Positions 1 to 10,767 of a stretch of DNA of 64,000 nt are shown piece by piece. The DNA comes from Polaromonas sp. JS666 (lineage in GTDB: Bacteria; Pseudomonadota; Gammaproteobacteria; Burkholderiales; Burkholderiaceae_C). Within the stretch, counting starts at the first letter, position 1. Each line of letters opens with the position of its first letter. A program made the translations under genes and the position numbers. The notes beneath the pieces are model-generated. The model was not told where the DNA came from, made no database searches, and worked only from the letters and a program-made list of their open reading frames with translations. The DNA is taken from positions 2,294,001-2,358,000 of the forward strand of contig NC_007948.1 of assembly GCF_000013865.1 (NCBI RefSeq), given 5' to 3'.

Positions 1-4
1 AATA

Positions 5-22
5 TGCTATCAAATGTGTAGC
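5..22. repeat. Short interspersed repeat, copy 1 of 4
   Basis: The 18-mer TGCTATCAAATGTGTAGC recurs with few changes at 4791-4808, 30956-30973 and 44302-44319, always between genes. This copy lies in the leader of the FAD monooxygenase gene. I recall similar GCTAT...GTAGC hairpin repeats as common in Comamonadaceae genomes, but only the within-window recurrence is shown here. Confidence 0.6.
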
Positions 23-91
23 ATAACTGTTTCGTATTTAAAAGACCGGTCTCTGTTCACCCCATAAGAGCCACTAACCGACGAGAACACC

Positions 92-1333
92 ATGAAGATT
101 GCAATAGTTGGCGGCGGCATAGGAGGCTTGAGCCTGGCGCTGGCAGTCAAACAACGCGGTCTGGCATGCGATGTCTTTGAAACCGTCCCGGAGGTCCGGG
201 AGGTCGGTGTCGGTATCACCCTGTTGCCGCACGCGATGCGTGAATTGGCGGCGCTGGGCCTGCAGCCGCAGCTCGAAGCTGCCGGTATTGAAAACGAGGA
301 AAGCGTGTTTTTCAACCGCTTCGGCCAGTTCATCTACAAAGAGCCACGCGGGCGCCATGCCGGCTATGACTTGCCGGAAATTGGCATCCCGCGCGGCAAG
401 CTGCACCGGCTGCTGTACGAAGCGGCGCTGGAGCGCCTGGGCAGCGGCGCCGTTCACACCGACCACCGTTGCACCGGCGTGGACCAGGACGACAGCGGCG
501 CCACGGTTCATTTCACGCAGACGTCAAGCGGTGCAGACTTGCCCTCCCGGCGAGCCGACGTGGTGATTGCCTGTGACGGTGTCAACTCGACCGTGCGCCG
601 CCAGTTCTATCCTGACGAGAAGGTCGCTTTTGCCGGCATCAACACCTGGCGCGGCGTCACGCGCCACCAGCCCATTCTGACGGGCAAAAGTTATCTGCGC
701 GTGGGCTCCCTCCACACCGGCAAGATGGTGATCTACCCCATCGTCGACCGGGTGGATGATGAAGGTACCCAACTGATCAACTGGGTCGCTGAAATCCGGC
801 GTGACAACGCGGCGATGAACGACTGGAACCGCCCGGGCGACCTGAAGGACTTTCTGGACATCTTCAAGGATTGGCGTTTCCCCTGGCTCGATGTCGCCGC
901 GTTGATTACCAGTGCCGGGCAGATCCTTGAATACCCGATGGTGGACAAGGACCCGGTGCCCCAATGGACGTTTGGCCGCGTCACCCTGCTCGGTGATGCG
1001 GCGCATCCGATGTACCCGCGCGGCTCCAACGGTTCGGCCCAGGCCCTGATTGACGCGCGGGTGCTGGCTGAACAGCTTGCGGCCCACGCGGGCGGCGATG
1101 CGCGCGCCGCGCTGCAGGCTTACGAGGAACTGCGGCTGGCTCCGACGGCACAGCTTGTGCTGACCAACCGCTCGGTGCCGCCCGACTTCATCAACATCAA
1201 GGTCGATGAGCTGAGCGGCGGCAAACCCTTTGCGAACATCGACGAGCTGATCAGCCAGCAGGAACTGCGCAGGATTTCAGAGTACTACAAGAAAGTCGCC
1301 GGCTTCTCGCTGGATATGCCCAAGGCGGGTTGA
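92..1333 (+). CDS. FAD-dependent monooxygenase (class A flavoprotein hydroxylase)
   Basis: This 413-residue protein is a single-component flavin monooxygenase of the salicylate hydroxylase/PhzS type, expected to use NAD(P)H and O2 on a small, probably aromatic substrate. The N terminus has the Rossmann signature GxGxxG at residues 7-12. A DG-type motif (ACDGVNSTVRR) lies in the middle and the FAD-binding GD motif (GDAAHPMYPRGSNG) near residue 301. The length is normal for the family. The ATG at 92 follows a weak GACGAG ribosome site. It is not in an operon with the convergent unknown gene downstream, so the substrate cannot be inferred from context. Confidence 0.85.
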   Translation: MKIAIVGGGIGGLSLALAVKQRGLACDVFETVPEVREVGVGITLLPHAMRELAALGLQPQLEAAGIENEESVFFNRFGQFIYKEPRGRHAGYDLPEIGIPRGKLHRLLYEAALERLGSGAVHTDHRCTGVDQDDSGATVHFTQTSSGADLPSRRADVVIACDGVNSTVRRQFYPDEKVAFAGINTWRGVTRHQPILTGKSYLRVGSLHTGKMVIYPIVDRVDDEGTQLINWVAEIRRDNAAMNDWNRPGDLKDFLDIFKDWRFPWLDVAALITSAGQILEYPMVDKDPVPQWTFGRVTLLGDAAHPMYPRGSNGSAQALIDARVLAEQLAAHAGGDARAALQAYEELRLAPTAQLVLTNRSVPPDFINIKVDELSGGKPFANIDELISQQELRRISEYYKKVAGFSLDMPKAG

Positions 1334-1440
1334 ATAACCCACTGATCGAGTCCGCGAAGACAATGCACGCGGTCAGCGTGAGACACCCACCCAGACCAGC
1401 GTGCCACTGTCTGTCGCTGTCTGCCGTGGTCTGCTGTCAT

Positions 1441-2034
1441 TCAGTTCAGGTACCTGGGCTTGGCGGGCTCAATGGCCAGCTCGGGCACCTCGGAGCTGCC
1501 GGCTGGCGTGAGGTTGGCGGGCGCCACAGGCTCCAGCCACTGTGAGGCGTTCAGGCTCTGGTGCAGCAGGTGCAGCAAGCCGTTGGTCAGCTGCCCATCC
1601 ATCATGACCTGAAAATTTCGTACGGTGTCACTGCCTGGCAGTTTTTCAAGCATCTGCAGGCGCAGCTGACCACTGCTCATCAACGTGACCTTGACTTCGG
1701 TCAGCAGCAGCGGCTCGGGGCCCAGCACGGCATTGGCGGGCTGGCCCTGCCGGTCTTCGTAGGGCGTCTTGAAGTCGCCGGTGCGCAGCAATGCCTCTTT
1801 CTGGAAGGTGTCCAGCAGCTGGTCGCGCTGTTCGTCCAGGCTGGCCGCGGGCGCCGCGGGACCCGCGAGCTTGGTCATTTGGGCGGTTGCCGATTGGTTG
1901 AGTACTGGCAACAGGGCCAGGGCCAGGCGCCGGGTCAGCCAGGCGCGCAGCTCGCCGCCTTCCTTGCCATTGATCCGTATCAATAAACGGTCCTGTTCCG
2001 GCGCGTAATTGACCGAAACCTGATGTATGTTCAT
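1441..2034 (-). CDS. Hypothetical protein, divergent from clpB
   Basis: The protein has 197 residues, starting at the ATG at 2034 (MNIHQVSVNY). A longer reading to 2151 runs into the clpB promoter and is less likely. I do not recognise a domain. It is soluble, with no signal peptide or membrane segment, and contains an acidic/glutamine stretch (DEQRDQLLDTFQKEALL) near residue 70. It looks like a conserved Burkholderiales hypothetical protein. It is transcribed away from clpB across a roughly 140 bp shared region, so it may be co-expressed with heat shock, but no motif supports a specific role. Confidence 0.7.
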   Translation of the reverse strand: MNIHQVSVNYAPEQDRLLIRINGKEGGELRAWLTRRLALALLPVLNQSATAQMTKLAGPAAPAASLDEQRDQLLDTFQKEALLRTGDFKTPYEDRQGQPANAVLGPEPLLLTEVKVTLMSSGQLRLQMLEKLPGSDTVRNFQVMMDGQLTNGLLHLLHQSLNASQWLEPVAPANLTPAGSSEVPELAIEPAKPRYLN

Positions 2035-2114
2035 GTCAATGATTCTAGTCCGCTGCCCGCATGCCGGGGGGCCTCGGGGTAGCCGCTGGCCAGACCCGCC
2101 GGTTGTCGGCGCTA

Positions 2115-2142
2115 TTGAAAAAGCTTTGGTCCAGCCCCAGAT
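2115..2142 (+). promoter_or_regulatory. Probable sigma-32 (RpoH) promoter of clpB
   Basis: TTGAAA at 2115-2120 and CCCCAGAT at 2135-2142 are separated by 14 bp, closely matching the heat-shock consensus CTTGAAA-N(13-15)-CCCCATnT. The predicted start is about 25 bp before the clpB ATG, next to an AAGGGA ribosome site. Confidence 0.8.
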
Positions 2143-2172
2143 CAACAGCAATCAAATTCGAAGGGACGCCTC

Positions 2173-4773
<2,601 letters not shown>

Positions 4774-5467
4774 GCCCTGGTGCCCCAGGGTGCCATGGAG
4801 TTTGTAGCTTCCGGCGATCGCCATTTTCAATGGCTACGCATGTTTTGTCGCTGAGGATAAAACCCGATCCTGCGCAGACAGGATGCGGGTGCGGTGAGCG
4901 AGGCTTCAGTGAAATGCGCAGAGTGTTTGTGTAACCATGTGCTCGTTTGTGTAAAAGCCTTGAGGCCCGCGTCGAGTACTGCGCATTTCTGCCAGTGTTC
5001 GAGCCCTGGTGCGAAGGCAAACCAATCGTGAGCCCCCTGAGCACGAATGCCACCGTCTGCCGGCAAGGGCTTTTGGGCGATAAAAACAGGTACCGCCTGC
5101 GTGATGCCTGTACGGGCCGGTTGCACATGCTGAAAGCAGGACCCTTCAGCATCGTACGGAGTCCTGCGCCACAGCCTGTGCAGAGGCAGTGCAGGGTGTG
5201 GCAGTACCTGCCCACCTCGCACAAACGTGAACGAGCACCTCATTACATAGGGTTACCGCCGGGGAGCTCATGAGCGATAGAGTGGCTGCGTGCGCAACCG
5301 CTTTGGTCGAGCTTCTCACCATTTCACACGCGGTCGCACAAATGGCTGGCAAGTGCGCTTGCTTTTCCGATGCGCGTTGAATGTGCGACTGCACCCGTGA
5401 CCTTTGTCCGGCGTGCCCTCCGGCATTCACCGTATTCCTTTTTACACACGGAACGTCAATGCCTTAT
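4774..5467. other. Gene-poor stretch between clpB and the IS701 element
   Basis: Nearly 700 bases hold no convincing gene. The possible reading frames are short, cysteine-rich or lack ribosome sites and recognisable domains. The only structure seen is a degenerate interspersed repeat at 4791-4808. The ancestral stretch would have continued directly into the methyltransferase leader before the IS inserted. Confidence 0.5.
4791..4808. repeat. Short interspersed repeat, degenerate copy
   Basis: TGCCATGGAGTTTGTAGC matches 15 of 18 positions of the copy at 44302-44319. It lies 18 bp after the clpB stop codon. Confidence 0.4.
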
Positions 5468-6951
5468 TCTTACTGTGTTATAAATCAAGGCATTATCTGC
5501 ACATCTTCAACTGAAAGGTGAGCCTTGATGGACGAACTGCAAGAGTTTGATCGCTACATGGCGCATCTGAGCGAAGGTCTGGGCCATGCGGACCGGCACG
5601 CCGGACTGCGTGGGTACTGCACCGGCCTGATGTCGCCGCTGCAGCGCAAGAGCGTCGAGCCGATGGCCGCGCACATGGACCCGCTGAAGGTGCGCTCGCG
5701 GCACCAGTCGCTGCATCACTTCGTGGCCGATGCGAACTGGTCGGATGGGCAGATGCTGCTGCGTGTGTGCCAATGGGTGGTGCCGCTGATGGACCTCAAG
5801 GACGGCGGCTGGTGGATCATCGACGACACGGGTTTCCCCAAGCAGGGCCGGCACTCGGTGGGCGTGGCACGCCAGTACTGCGGGATGCTGGGTAAGCAGG
5901 ACAATTGCCAGGTGGCCGTGAGCGTGTCGCTGGCGTGCGAGGCGGCCAGCGTGCCGGTAGCGTGGCAGTTGTACCTGCCGCGCGAGTGGGCCGACGACCC
6001 GGCGCGCCGCGACAAGGCCGGCGTCCCCGAGGCACTGCAGTTCGCGACCAAGCCGCAGATCGCATTGCAGCAGATCGAGCATTTGATGGGTCAGGGTGCG
6101 CCCCGACACTGTGTTCTGGCCGATGCCGGCTACGGCGTGGACACGGCATTTCGCGCACGCCTGAGTGAGTTGGGCCTGCGCTATGCGGTGGGCGTCACCG
6201 GCAGCGTCACGGTCTGGCCGCCCGGGCGCGAGCCCTTGCCGCCGGCGGCCTACGGGGGGCGCGGGCGCCTGGCCAAGCGACTGCGCCTGGGCGGCACCGC
6301 TTTGCCGCAACACCATCCGCAATCGATCAAGGAACTCGCCCTGGAACTTGGAGCCAAGCATTGGCACACCGTCACCTGGCGCGAAGGAACGAACGCCAGG
6401 CTGCGTTCGCGCTTCGCCCGCGTGCGGGTGCGCGCAGCGCACCGGGACAACCTGCGCGAGGAATTGCGCGAACCCGAGTGGCTGCTCATCGAGTGGCCCA
6501 AGGGTGATGCAGAGCCGCTCAAGTACTGGCTGTCCACACTGCCCGAGGACACACCGCTGGCGCGCATGGTGTTTGAAGCCAAGATGCGTTGGCGTATCGA
6601 GCGCGACTACCAAGACCTCAAGCAGGATCTCGGCCTGGGCCACTACGAGGGGCGGGGCTGGCGGGGCTTTCATCATCACGCCAGCCTGAGCATCGCCGCC
6701 TACGGTTTCTTGCTCGCTCAGCGGTTGACCCACCCCGATGAAGCCGGGGGTAAAAAAAACGGCGCAAAACGCCAAGAGTCTGCCCTACCCACGCATTACA
6801 AGCCTCGGGGAAGCCCAGCGCACGCAGCGCCACGTCCCATCCTCGATCACCACCTTGCGGCTGCGCATCGGCGCGCTACTGGCTCGCAGTCTGCCTCGAT
6901 GCCCTTGTTGCCTTCGAGTTCGGGACGGACCAATTAACTAACACAGTAAGA
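5468..6951 (+). mobile_element. IS701-family insertion sequence, complete ends
   Basis: The element is 1484 bp long with a perfect 13 bp terminal inverted repeat, TCTTACTGTGTTA at 5468-5480 and its complement at 6939-6951. It is flanked on both sides by the 4 bp direct repeat TTAT (5464-5467 and 6952-6955). Four-base duplications and this size fit the IS701 family. The preserved duplication suggests a fairly recent insertion. It carries one DDE transposase gene. Confidence 0.9.
5528..6937 (+). CDS. IS701-family DDE transposase, with a probable frameshift near the C terminus
   Basis: The ATG at 5528 is preceded by AAAGGTGAG. The catalytic acids are visible: WWIIDDTGFPKQG around residue 98, LADAGYGVDT around 200, and a C-terminal glutamate in RWRIERDYQDLKQDLGLGHYEGR. 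After a run of eight A at 6752-6759 the reading frame turns into proline/alanine-rich sequence with no family character. The +1 frame from the same point gives a tail containing RHVPSSITTLRLRI and ending in LPRCPCC, which resembles normal IS701 transposase C termini. The copy therefore carries either a one-base expansion of the A run or a slippage site. Most of the catalytic domain is intact. Confidence 0.88.
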   Translation: MDELQEFDRYMAHLSEGLGHADRHAGLRGYCTGLMSPLQRKSVEPMAAHMDPLKVRSRHQSLHHFVADANWSDGQMLLRVCQWVVPLMDLKDGGWWIIDDTGFPKQGRHSVGVARQYCGMLGKQDNCQVAVSVSLACEAASVPVAWQLYLPREWADDPARRDKAGVPEALQFATKPQIALQQIEHLMGQGAPRHCVLADAGYGVDTAFRARLSELGLRYAVGVTGSVTVWPPGREPLPPAAYGGRGRLAKRLRLGGTALPQHHPQSIKELALELGAKHWHTVTWREGTNARLRSRFARVRVRAAHRDNLREELREPEWLLIEWPKGDAEPLKYWLSTLPEDTPLARMVFEAKMRWRIERDYQDLKQDLGLGHYEGRGWRGFHHHASLSIAAYGFLLAQRLTHPDEAGGKKNGAKRQESALPTHYKPRGSPAHAAPRPILDHHLAAAHRRATGSQSASMPLLPSSSGRTN

Positions 6952-6964
6952 TTATCGCCCTGTC

Positions 6965-7879
6965 ATGAAATCCCGAAATCAGTGTCCCGGCTGCCTGTCG
7001 GATTCGCTGTCTGTCGTTTACGAAGAGTCGTATGGCGGCCCGGGCATCAGGAGCTATATGGCGAGGCACTACGAAGGCAATGCCAGCAGCGCTGCTGATG
7101 CCTGTTCCTATGAGCTGGTGCGCTGCAACAGCTGCACCCTGGCCTTTCAAAAGCAGGTGCCTGATGACCGATTGCTGGATGAAATCTACAACGGCTGGGT
7201 TCCTGGCACCGAGCTGGACCGGACCCATCGGAACTACAGTCTTGACGACTACCGCTACCTGGCTGAGCAGGTTCAGTATGTCATTCAATACTTCGGCGTT
7301 CCACCGGGCGAATTGAGTGTTCTGGACTTTGGGTTCGGATGGGCACACTGGTCCCGCATGGCCATGGCGTATGGCTGTGATGTGTATGGTGTTGAGCTGT
7401 CTGAAGAACGCATCCGGCATGGCCGATCGGTGGGAATCAAGGTTGTCGAGCTCGCCGATCTGCCCGCCAAAAAATTTCATTTCATCCATACAGAACAGGT
7501 CTTCGAGCACCTGACTGAGCCTCGGGCGGTTCTTGAGCGCCTGGCGCAGGCGCTGGCTGCGGACGGGCTCATCAAAATCAGCGTGCCCAACGCAGGGCCG
7601 TCGCTGAAAAAGCTGGCCCGGCACGGTGATTTCGGCGCGCTTTCGCCAGCGCATCAAATGCCCATCGCGCCGCTTGAACACGTCAACGCCTTCAATCACG
7701 ATTCGCTGGTTGCGTTCGGTAAAACGCTGGGCCTGAAGCCGGTGCGACCCAATTTTTTCAAGCTGTACAACAGCGCATCCGGCATGCTCGCGGCCAAAAA
7801 CCTGGCGCGTGTTCTTGCGCGCCCCTTCTATCGGCACATCTTTCCGCGCAGCACGTTCGTCTACTTTGCGCACGCCTAG
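6965..7879 (+). CDS. SAM-dependent methyltransferase with N-terminal zinc-ribbon-like region
   Basis: The 304-residue protein starts with two cysteine pairs (CPGC near residue 8 and CNSC near 55) that could form a zinc ribbon. A class I Rossmann methyltransferase core follows, with LDFGFGWAHWSRMA as motif I near residue 121 and YGVELSEER as the acidic-loop motif. This architecture occurs in methyltransferases of sugar or surface-polysaccharide pathways, but the substrate is unknown. The right end of the IS701 element lies only 13 bp upstream of the ATG and no Shine-Dalgarno is visible in the remaining leader. Native expression has probably been altered. Confidence 0.8.
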   Translation: MKSRNQCPGCLSDSLSVVYEESYGGPGIRSYMARHYEGNASSAADACSYELVRCNSCTLAFQKQVPDDRLLDEIYNGWVPGTELDRTHRNYSLDDYRYLAEQVQYVIQYFGVPPGELSVLDFGFGWAHWSRMAMAYGCDVYGVELSEERIRHGRSVGIKVVELADLPAKKFHFIHTEQVFEHLTEPRAVLERLAQALAADGLIKISVPNAGPSLKKLARHGDFGALSPAHQMPIAPLEHVNAFNHDSLVAFGKTLGLKPVRPNFFKLYNSASGMLAAKNLARVLARPFYRHIFPRSTFVYFAHA

Positions 7880-7989
7880 TTTCTTGCTGAGGCCCAGGTG
7901 AAGTGCTGCGCGCTATAAAAAGTGTGTGTGCGGCCGCATGGATTTTGCAAAAGGGCTGATTGGCTAACCAGCTGCCCGCATCGGGGAGA

Positions 7990-8973
7990 TTACCTGGCGA
8001 CCTGGCTCATCAGGGCCGCAACGTCTGCGCGTGCCGGAATGCCGTCGATCGCGCCACGCCTGGTCACTGACAGGGCCGCCGCGGCATTGGCCCATTGCAT
8101 GGCGCTCGCGAGTGGCTCGCCGCGTGCCAGGGCCGCTGCCAGCGTACCGGTGAAGGTGTCGCCTGCGCCTATGGTGTCCAGCACGGGCATGCTGCGTCCG
8201 GCCAGGCCGATCGGGGTCTGTCTGCCTTGATAAAGGCGACAGCCGGCAGCGCCCAGCGTCACCAGCACCGCACCGGTTCCGCCTGCCAGCAGGTGATTTG
8301 CGGCGGCGTCCAACGATCCTGAGTGCTCCGCACCGGCGAGCTGATACAGCTCGCTTTCGTTCGGCGTGAGAACGTCGACCAGTGCCAGCAACTCCTCAGG
8401 CAGGGGACGTGCCGGCGCGGGGTTCAGCAGGGTGATGGCCCCGGCTTCGCGGGCCAGCCGGAAGGCCTGCAGCGTGGCCTCTACAGGCACCTCGCAGGAC
8501 GCCATCACGACGCGGCAGCTGCGCAGCACACCATGGGCCGCCTGTACCTGCGATGCGCCCAGGCCGGAGCCGGCGCCGGGGCAGACAGCAATGCTGTTGT
8601 CGCCATCGTCATACACCAGGATCTGGGCCACGCCGCTGCATTCGCCGGCGGCGTGCTCGACATGGTCGGTGGCGACGCCTTCGGCATGCCACAGCGTCAT
8701 GCCCATACGCCCGAAGTCGTCGTCGCCGATGCGGGCGATGAGCGCTACGCGCGCGCCCTGGCGGGCGGCAGCGACGGCCGCATTGCTGCCTTTGCCGCCG
8801 GGGCTGATGCTGAATGCACTGGCCATCAGCGTCTCGCCGCGAGCGATAGGCCGTGCCACGTGCGACACCAGGTCGGCATTCCAGCTGGCCACGCAGACCA
8901 CCTCGGCAGGCGCTTCGGTGGCTGTTATTGCTACGGGCTCTGCGGCGCCGGCGGGGCTATCCGGGTGGCTCAC
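7990..8973 (-). CDS. PfkB-family carbohydrate kinase (ribokinase-like)
   Basis: The GTG at 8973 overlaps the dctM stop codon by one base (TAGTG), giving 327 residues and translational coupling. The protein has both PfkB signatures: the N-terminal glycine pair in SPGGKGSNAAVAAARQGA and the C-terminal DTIGAGDTFTGTLAAAL with the catalytic aspartate. It phosphorylates a sugar or sugar-acid hydroxyl using ATP. It is last in a leftward operon with a TRAP transporter, an aldolase and a FucU/RbsD mutarotase. It probably acts on the imported sugar or a derived keto-sugar rather than necessarily on ribose. A start farther upstream would lie inside dctM and is rejected. Confidence 0.88.
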   Translation of the reverse strand: MSHPDSPAGAAEPVAITATEAPAEVVCVASWNADLVSHVARPIARGETLMASAFSISPGGKGSNAAVAAARQGARVALIARIGDDDFGRMGMTLWHAEGVATDHVEHAAGECSGVAQILVYDDGDNSIAVCPGAGSGLGASQVQAAHGVLRSCRVVMASCEVPVEATLQAFRLAREAGAITLLNPAPARPLPEELLALVDVLTPNESELYQLAGAEHSGSLDAAANHLLAGGTGAVLVTLGAAGCRLYQGRQTPIGLAGRSMPVLDTIGAGDTFTGTLAAALARGEPLASAMQWANAAAALSVTRRGAIDGIPARADVAALMSQVAR

Positions 8974-10271
8974 TATTTGCCTCCGTAGCCCATGGTTTGC
9001 GGCAGCCACAGCACAATTTGTGGAAAGCAGGTCATGGCGAGCAGCAAGAGCAGCAGCATGACCAGGAAATGCCAGCCTTCTTTCATCATTTCGCCAATCG
9101 GGATGCCGGTCAGCGCCTTGGTTACGAACAGCAGCATGCCAAAGGGCGGGTGGATCAGGCCGATCATCATGTTGAGCACCACCAGCACGCCAAAGTGCAC
9201 CAGGTCCACGCCCAGCAGCTTGGCCGCGGGCAGCAGCATGGGCACAAACACCAGCAGCAGCACCGACACATCCAGAAAGCAGCCCAGCACCAGGAACATC
9301 ACGTTGACCAGCAGCAAAAACTTGATCTGCGAGAGCTGCATGCTGTCGACCCACGTGGCCATGGCTTGCGGCACGCCTTCGGCGGTGAATGCGTAATTGA
9401 GCATGAAGGAGCCGGCCAGGATCATGGTGATGACGGCGCTGCCGCGGGTGGACTCCATGATCACGCCCCAGAAGGTGCGCCAGGTCAGCGCGCGGTAAAC
9501 CACCCCCGCCAGCACCAGCGCATGAAAAGCAGCCACCGCGGCGGCTTCTGTGGGCGTGAAGGCGCCGGAGTAAATGCCACCGAGCAGCACGATGGGCATG
9601 GACAGCGGCAGGGCGCCGCGAAAGATGATGCTCGGCCATTCACTCAGCGGAATTTTGTCTTCACGCGGCATGTTGCGTTTCACGGCAATGAAATGCACCA
9701 CTGCCATCATCAAAAATGCCATCAAAAAGCCCGGCACCACACCACCCAGAAACAGCGCCCCCACCGAAGCGCCCGACACCAGGGCGTAAATCACCATGGG
9801 AATGGAAGGCGGAATGATGGGTCCGAGTGTGGCGCTGGCCACCACCACGGCACCCGCAAAGCCGCGTGTGTATTCCGGCTTCTTGAGCATCTGGCGAATG
9901 GTGACCAGGCCGGGCCCGGCGGCGTCGGCAATGGCGCTGCCGCTCATGCCCGAGAACACCACGCTCACCAGAATATCCACTTGCGCCAGGCCGCCGCGCA
10001 CGCGCCCGACCAGGATGCGGCAGAAGTCAAAAATGCGCTCGCTCACCGTGCCGGCGTTCATGATGTTGGCCGCAAACACGAAGAGCGGCACGGCCAGCAG
10101 CACATAGCTGTTGTAGAGGCCGTTGCCCACCTGCTCGGCCACCAGGCCGATGTCCTGCCCCTTGACCATCAGGTAGGCAATGCCCGAGGCCAGCATCGAA
10201 AAACCGATGGGCATGCGCAGCAGCATGCCGGCCACCAGCACGAGAACAAGAACGAGGATTCCGGATGTCAT
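8973..10271 (-). CDS. dctM: TRAP transporter large permease, DctM family
   Basis: This 432-residue, roughly 12-segment inner-membrane protein is the ion-coupled channel subunit of a tripartite ATP-independent periplasmic transporter. It starts with a long hydrophobic helix (GILVLVLVLVAGMLL) and has typical DctM stretches such as GMSGSAIADAAGPG and PPSIPMVIYA. Its ATG overlaps the DctQ stop by 4 bases (ATGA). It works with the DctQ and DctP subunits encoded just upstream, importing a carboxylate or sugar-acid-like solute down the sodium gradient. Confidence 0.95.
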   Translation of the reverse strand: MTSGILVLVLVLVAGMLLRMPIGFSMLASGIAYLMVKGQDIGLVAEQVGNGLYNSYVLLAVPLFVFAANIMNAGTVSERIFDFCRILVGRVRGGLAQVDILVSVVFSGMSGSAIADAAGPGLVTIRQMLKKPEYTRGFAGAVVVASATLGPIIPPSIPMVIYALVSGASVGALFLGGVVPGFLMAFLMMAVVHFIAVKRNMPREDKIPLSEWPSIIFRGALPLSMPIVLLGGIYSGAFTPTEAAAVAAFHALVLAGVVYRALTWRTFWGVIMESTRGSAVITMILAGSFMLNYAFTAEGVPQAMATWVDSMQLSQIKFLLLVNVMFLVLGCFLDVSVLLLVFVPMLLPAAKLLGVDLVHFGVLVVLNMMIGLIHPPFGMLLFVTKALTGIPIGEMMKEGWHFLVMLLLLLLAMTCFPQIVLWLPQTMGYGGK

Positions 10272-10747
10272 ATGCGCAACTCCGCTTCAAGACCAACACC
10301 CCGAATCGCGTTCCAGATGGCCCACGCAGAGCGAACAACCAGTGCCGCCAGCAGCAGCACAAAAGGCAAAAACACCCACATGAAGGACAGGCCCAGCACG
10401 GGTGTTCCTTCCCGGGCCATGAAATGCACATAGTCCCAGCTGGCCGGAATGCCGCACAGCGCCAGCCCGCCAATCATCAGGTTGCCTGCGATCTGCATCA
10501 CCTGCCGGGCGCGTCGGCTGACGCTGTTCCAGACCAGGTCGAACACCACGTGTTCACGCTCGGGCACGATAAAAGCAGCAGCCCACAGAATGACCCAGAC
10601 ATACAGGATCACGGCGGCTTCGTCGGTCCATGCCATCGGTTTGTTGAACCCGAAGCGTGCCGTGACCTGGATCACAAACACGATGAACAGAGTCAGGAAT
10701 AACCCGCCGCCGATCAGGTCGGCAGCCTTTTTAGGCCAGGTTTTCAT
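10268..10747 (-). CDS. dctQ: TRAP transporter small permease, DctQ family
   Basis: The 159-residue protein has four predicted membrane segments, the first (GGGLFLTLFIVFVIQV) near residue 12. AWTDEAAVILYVWVILWAAA is typical of the DctQ family. It pairs with DctM in the inner membrane. The ATG at 10747 follows the DctP gene by 20 bases and the stop overlaps dctM, consistent with one transcript. Confidence 0.92.
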   Translation of the reverse strand: MKTWPKKAADLIGGGLFLTLFIVFVIQVTARFGFNKPMAWTDEAAVILYVWVILWAAAFIVPEREHVVFDLVWNSVSRRARQVMQIAGNLMIGGLALCGIPASWDYVHFMAREGTPVLGLSFMWVFLPFVLLLAALVVRSAWAIWNAIRGVGLEAELRI

Positions 10748-10767
10748 GGGGATGTGGCGTGCCGGAT

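Noticed and set aside
4947..5273. 108-codon frame in the gap after clpB
   Set aside because: No ribosome site, unusual composition, and overlapping alternatives on the other strand look equally plausible; no family is recognised.
5507..6775. 422-codon minus-strand frame in the IS701 element
   Set aside because: Complement of the transposase gene; the catalytic motifs are on the plus strand.
8974..9639. N-terminal extension of the PfkB kinase to over 540 residues
   Set aside because: The extension lies antiparallel-frame inside dctM and reads as histidine/alanine-rich noise. The GTG at 8973 overlapping the dctM stop fits operon structure and family length.
8853..10433. 526-codon frame on the plus strand across dctM
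   Set aside because: Its His/Gln-rich composition is typical of the complement of membrane protein genes; no start signal and no domain.
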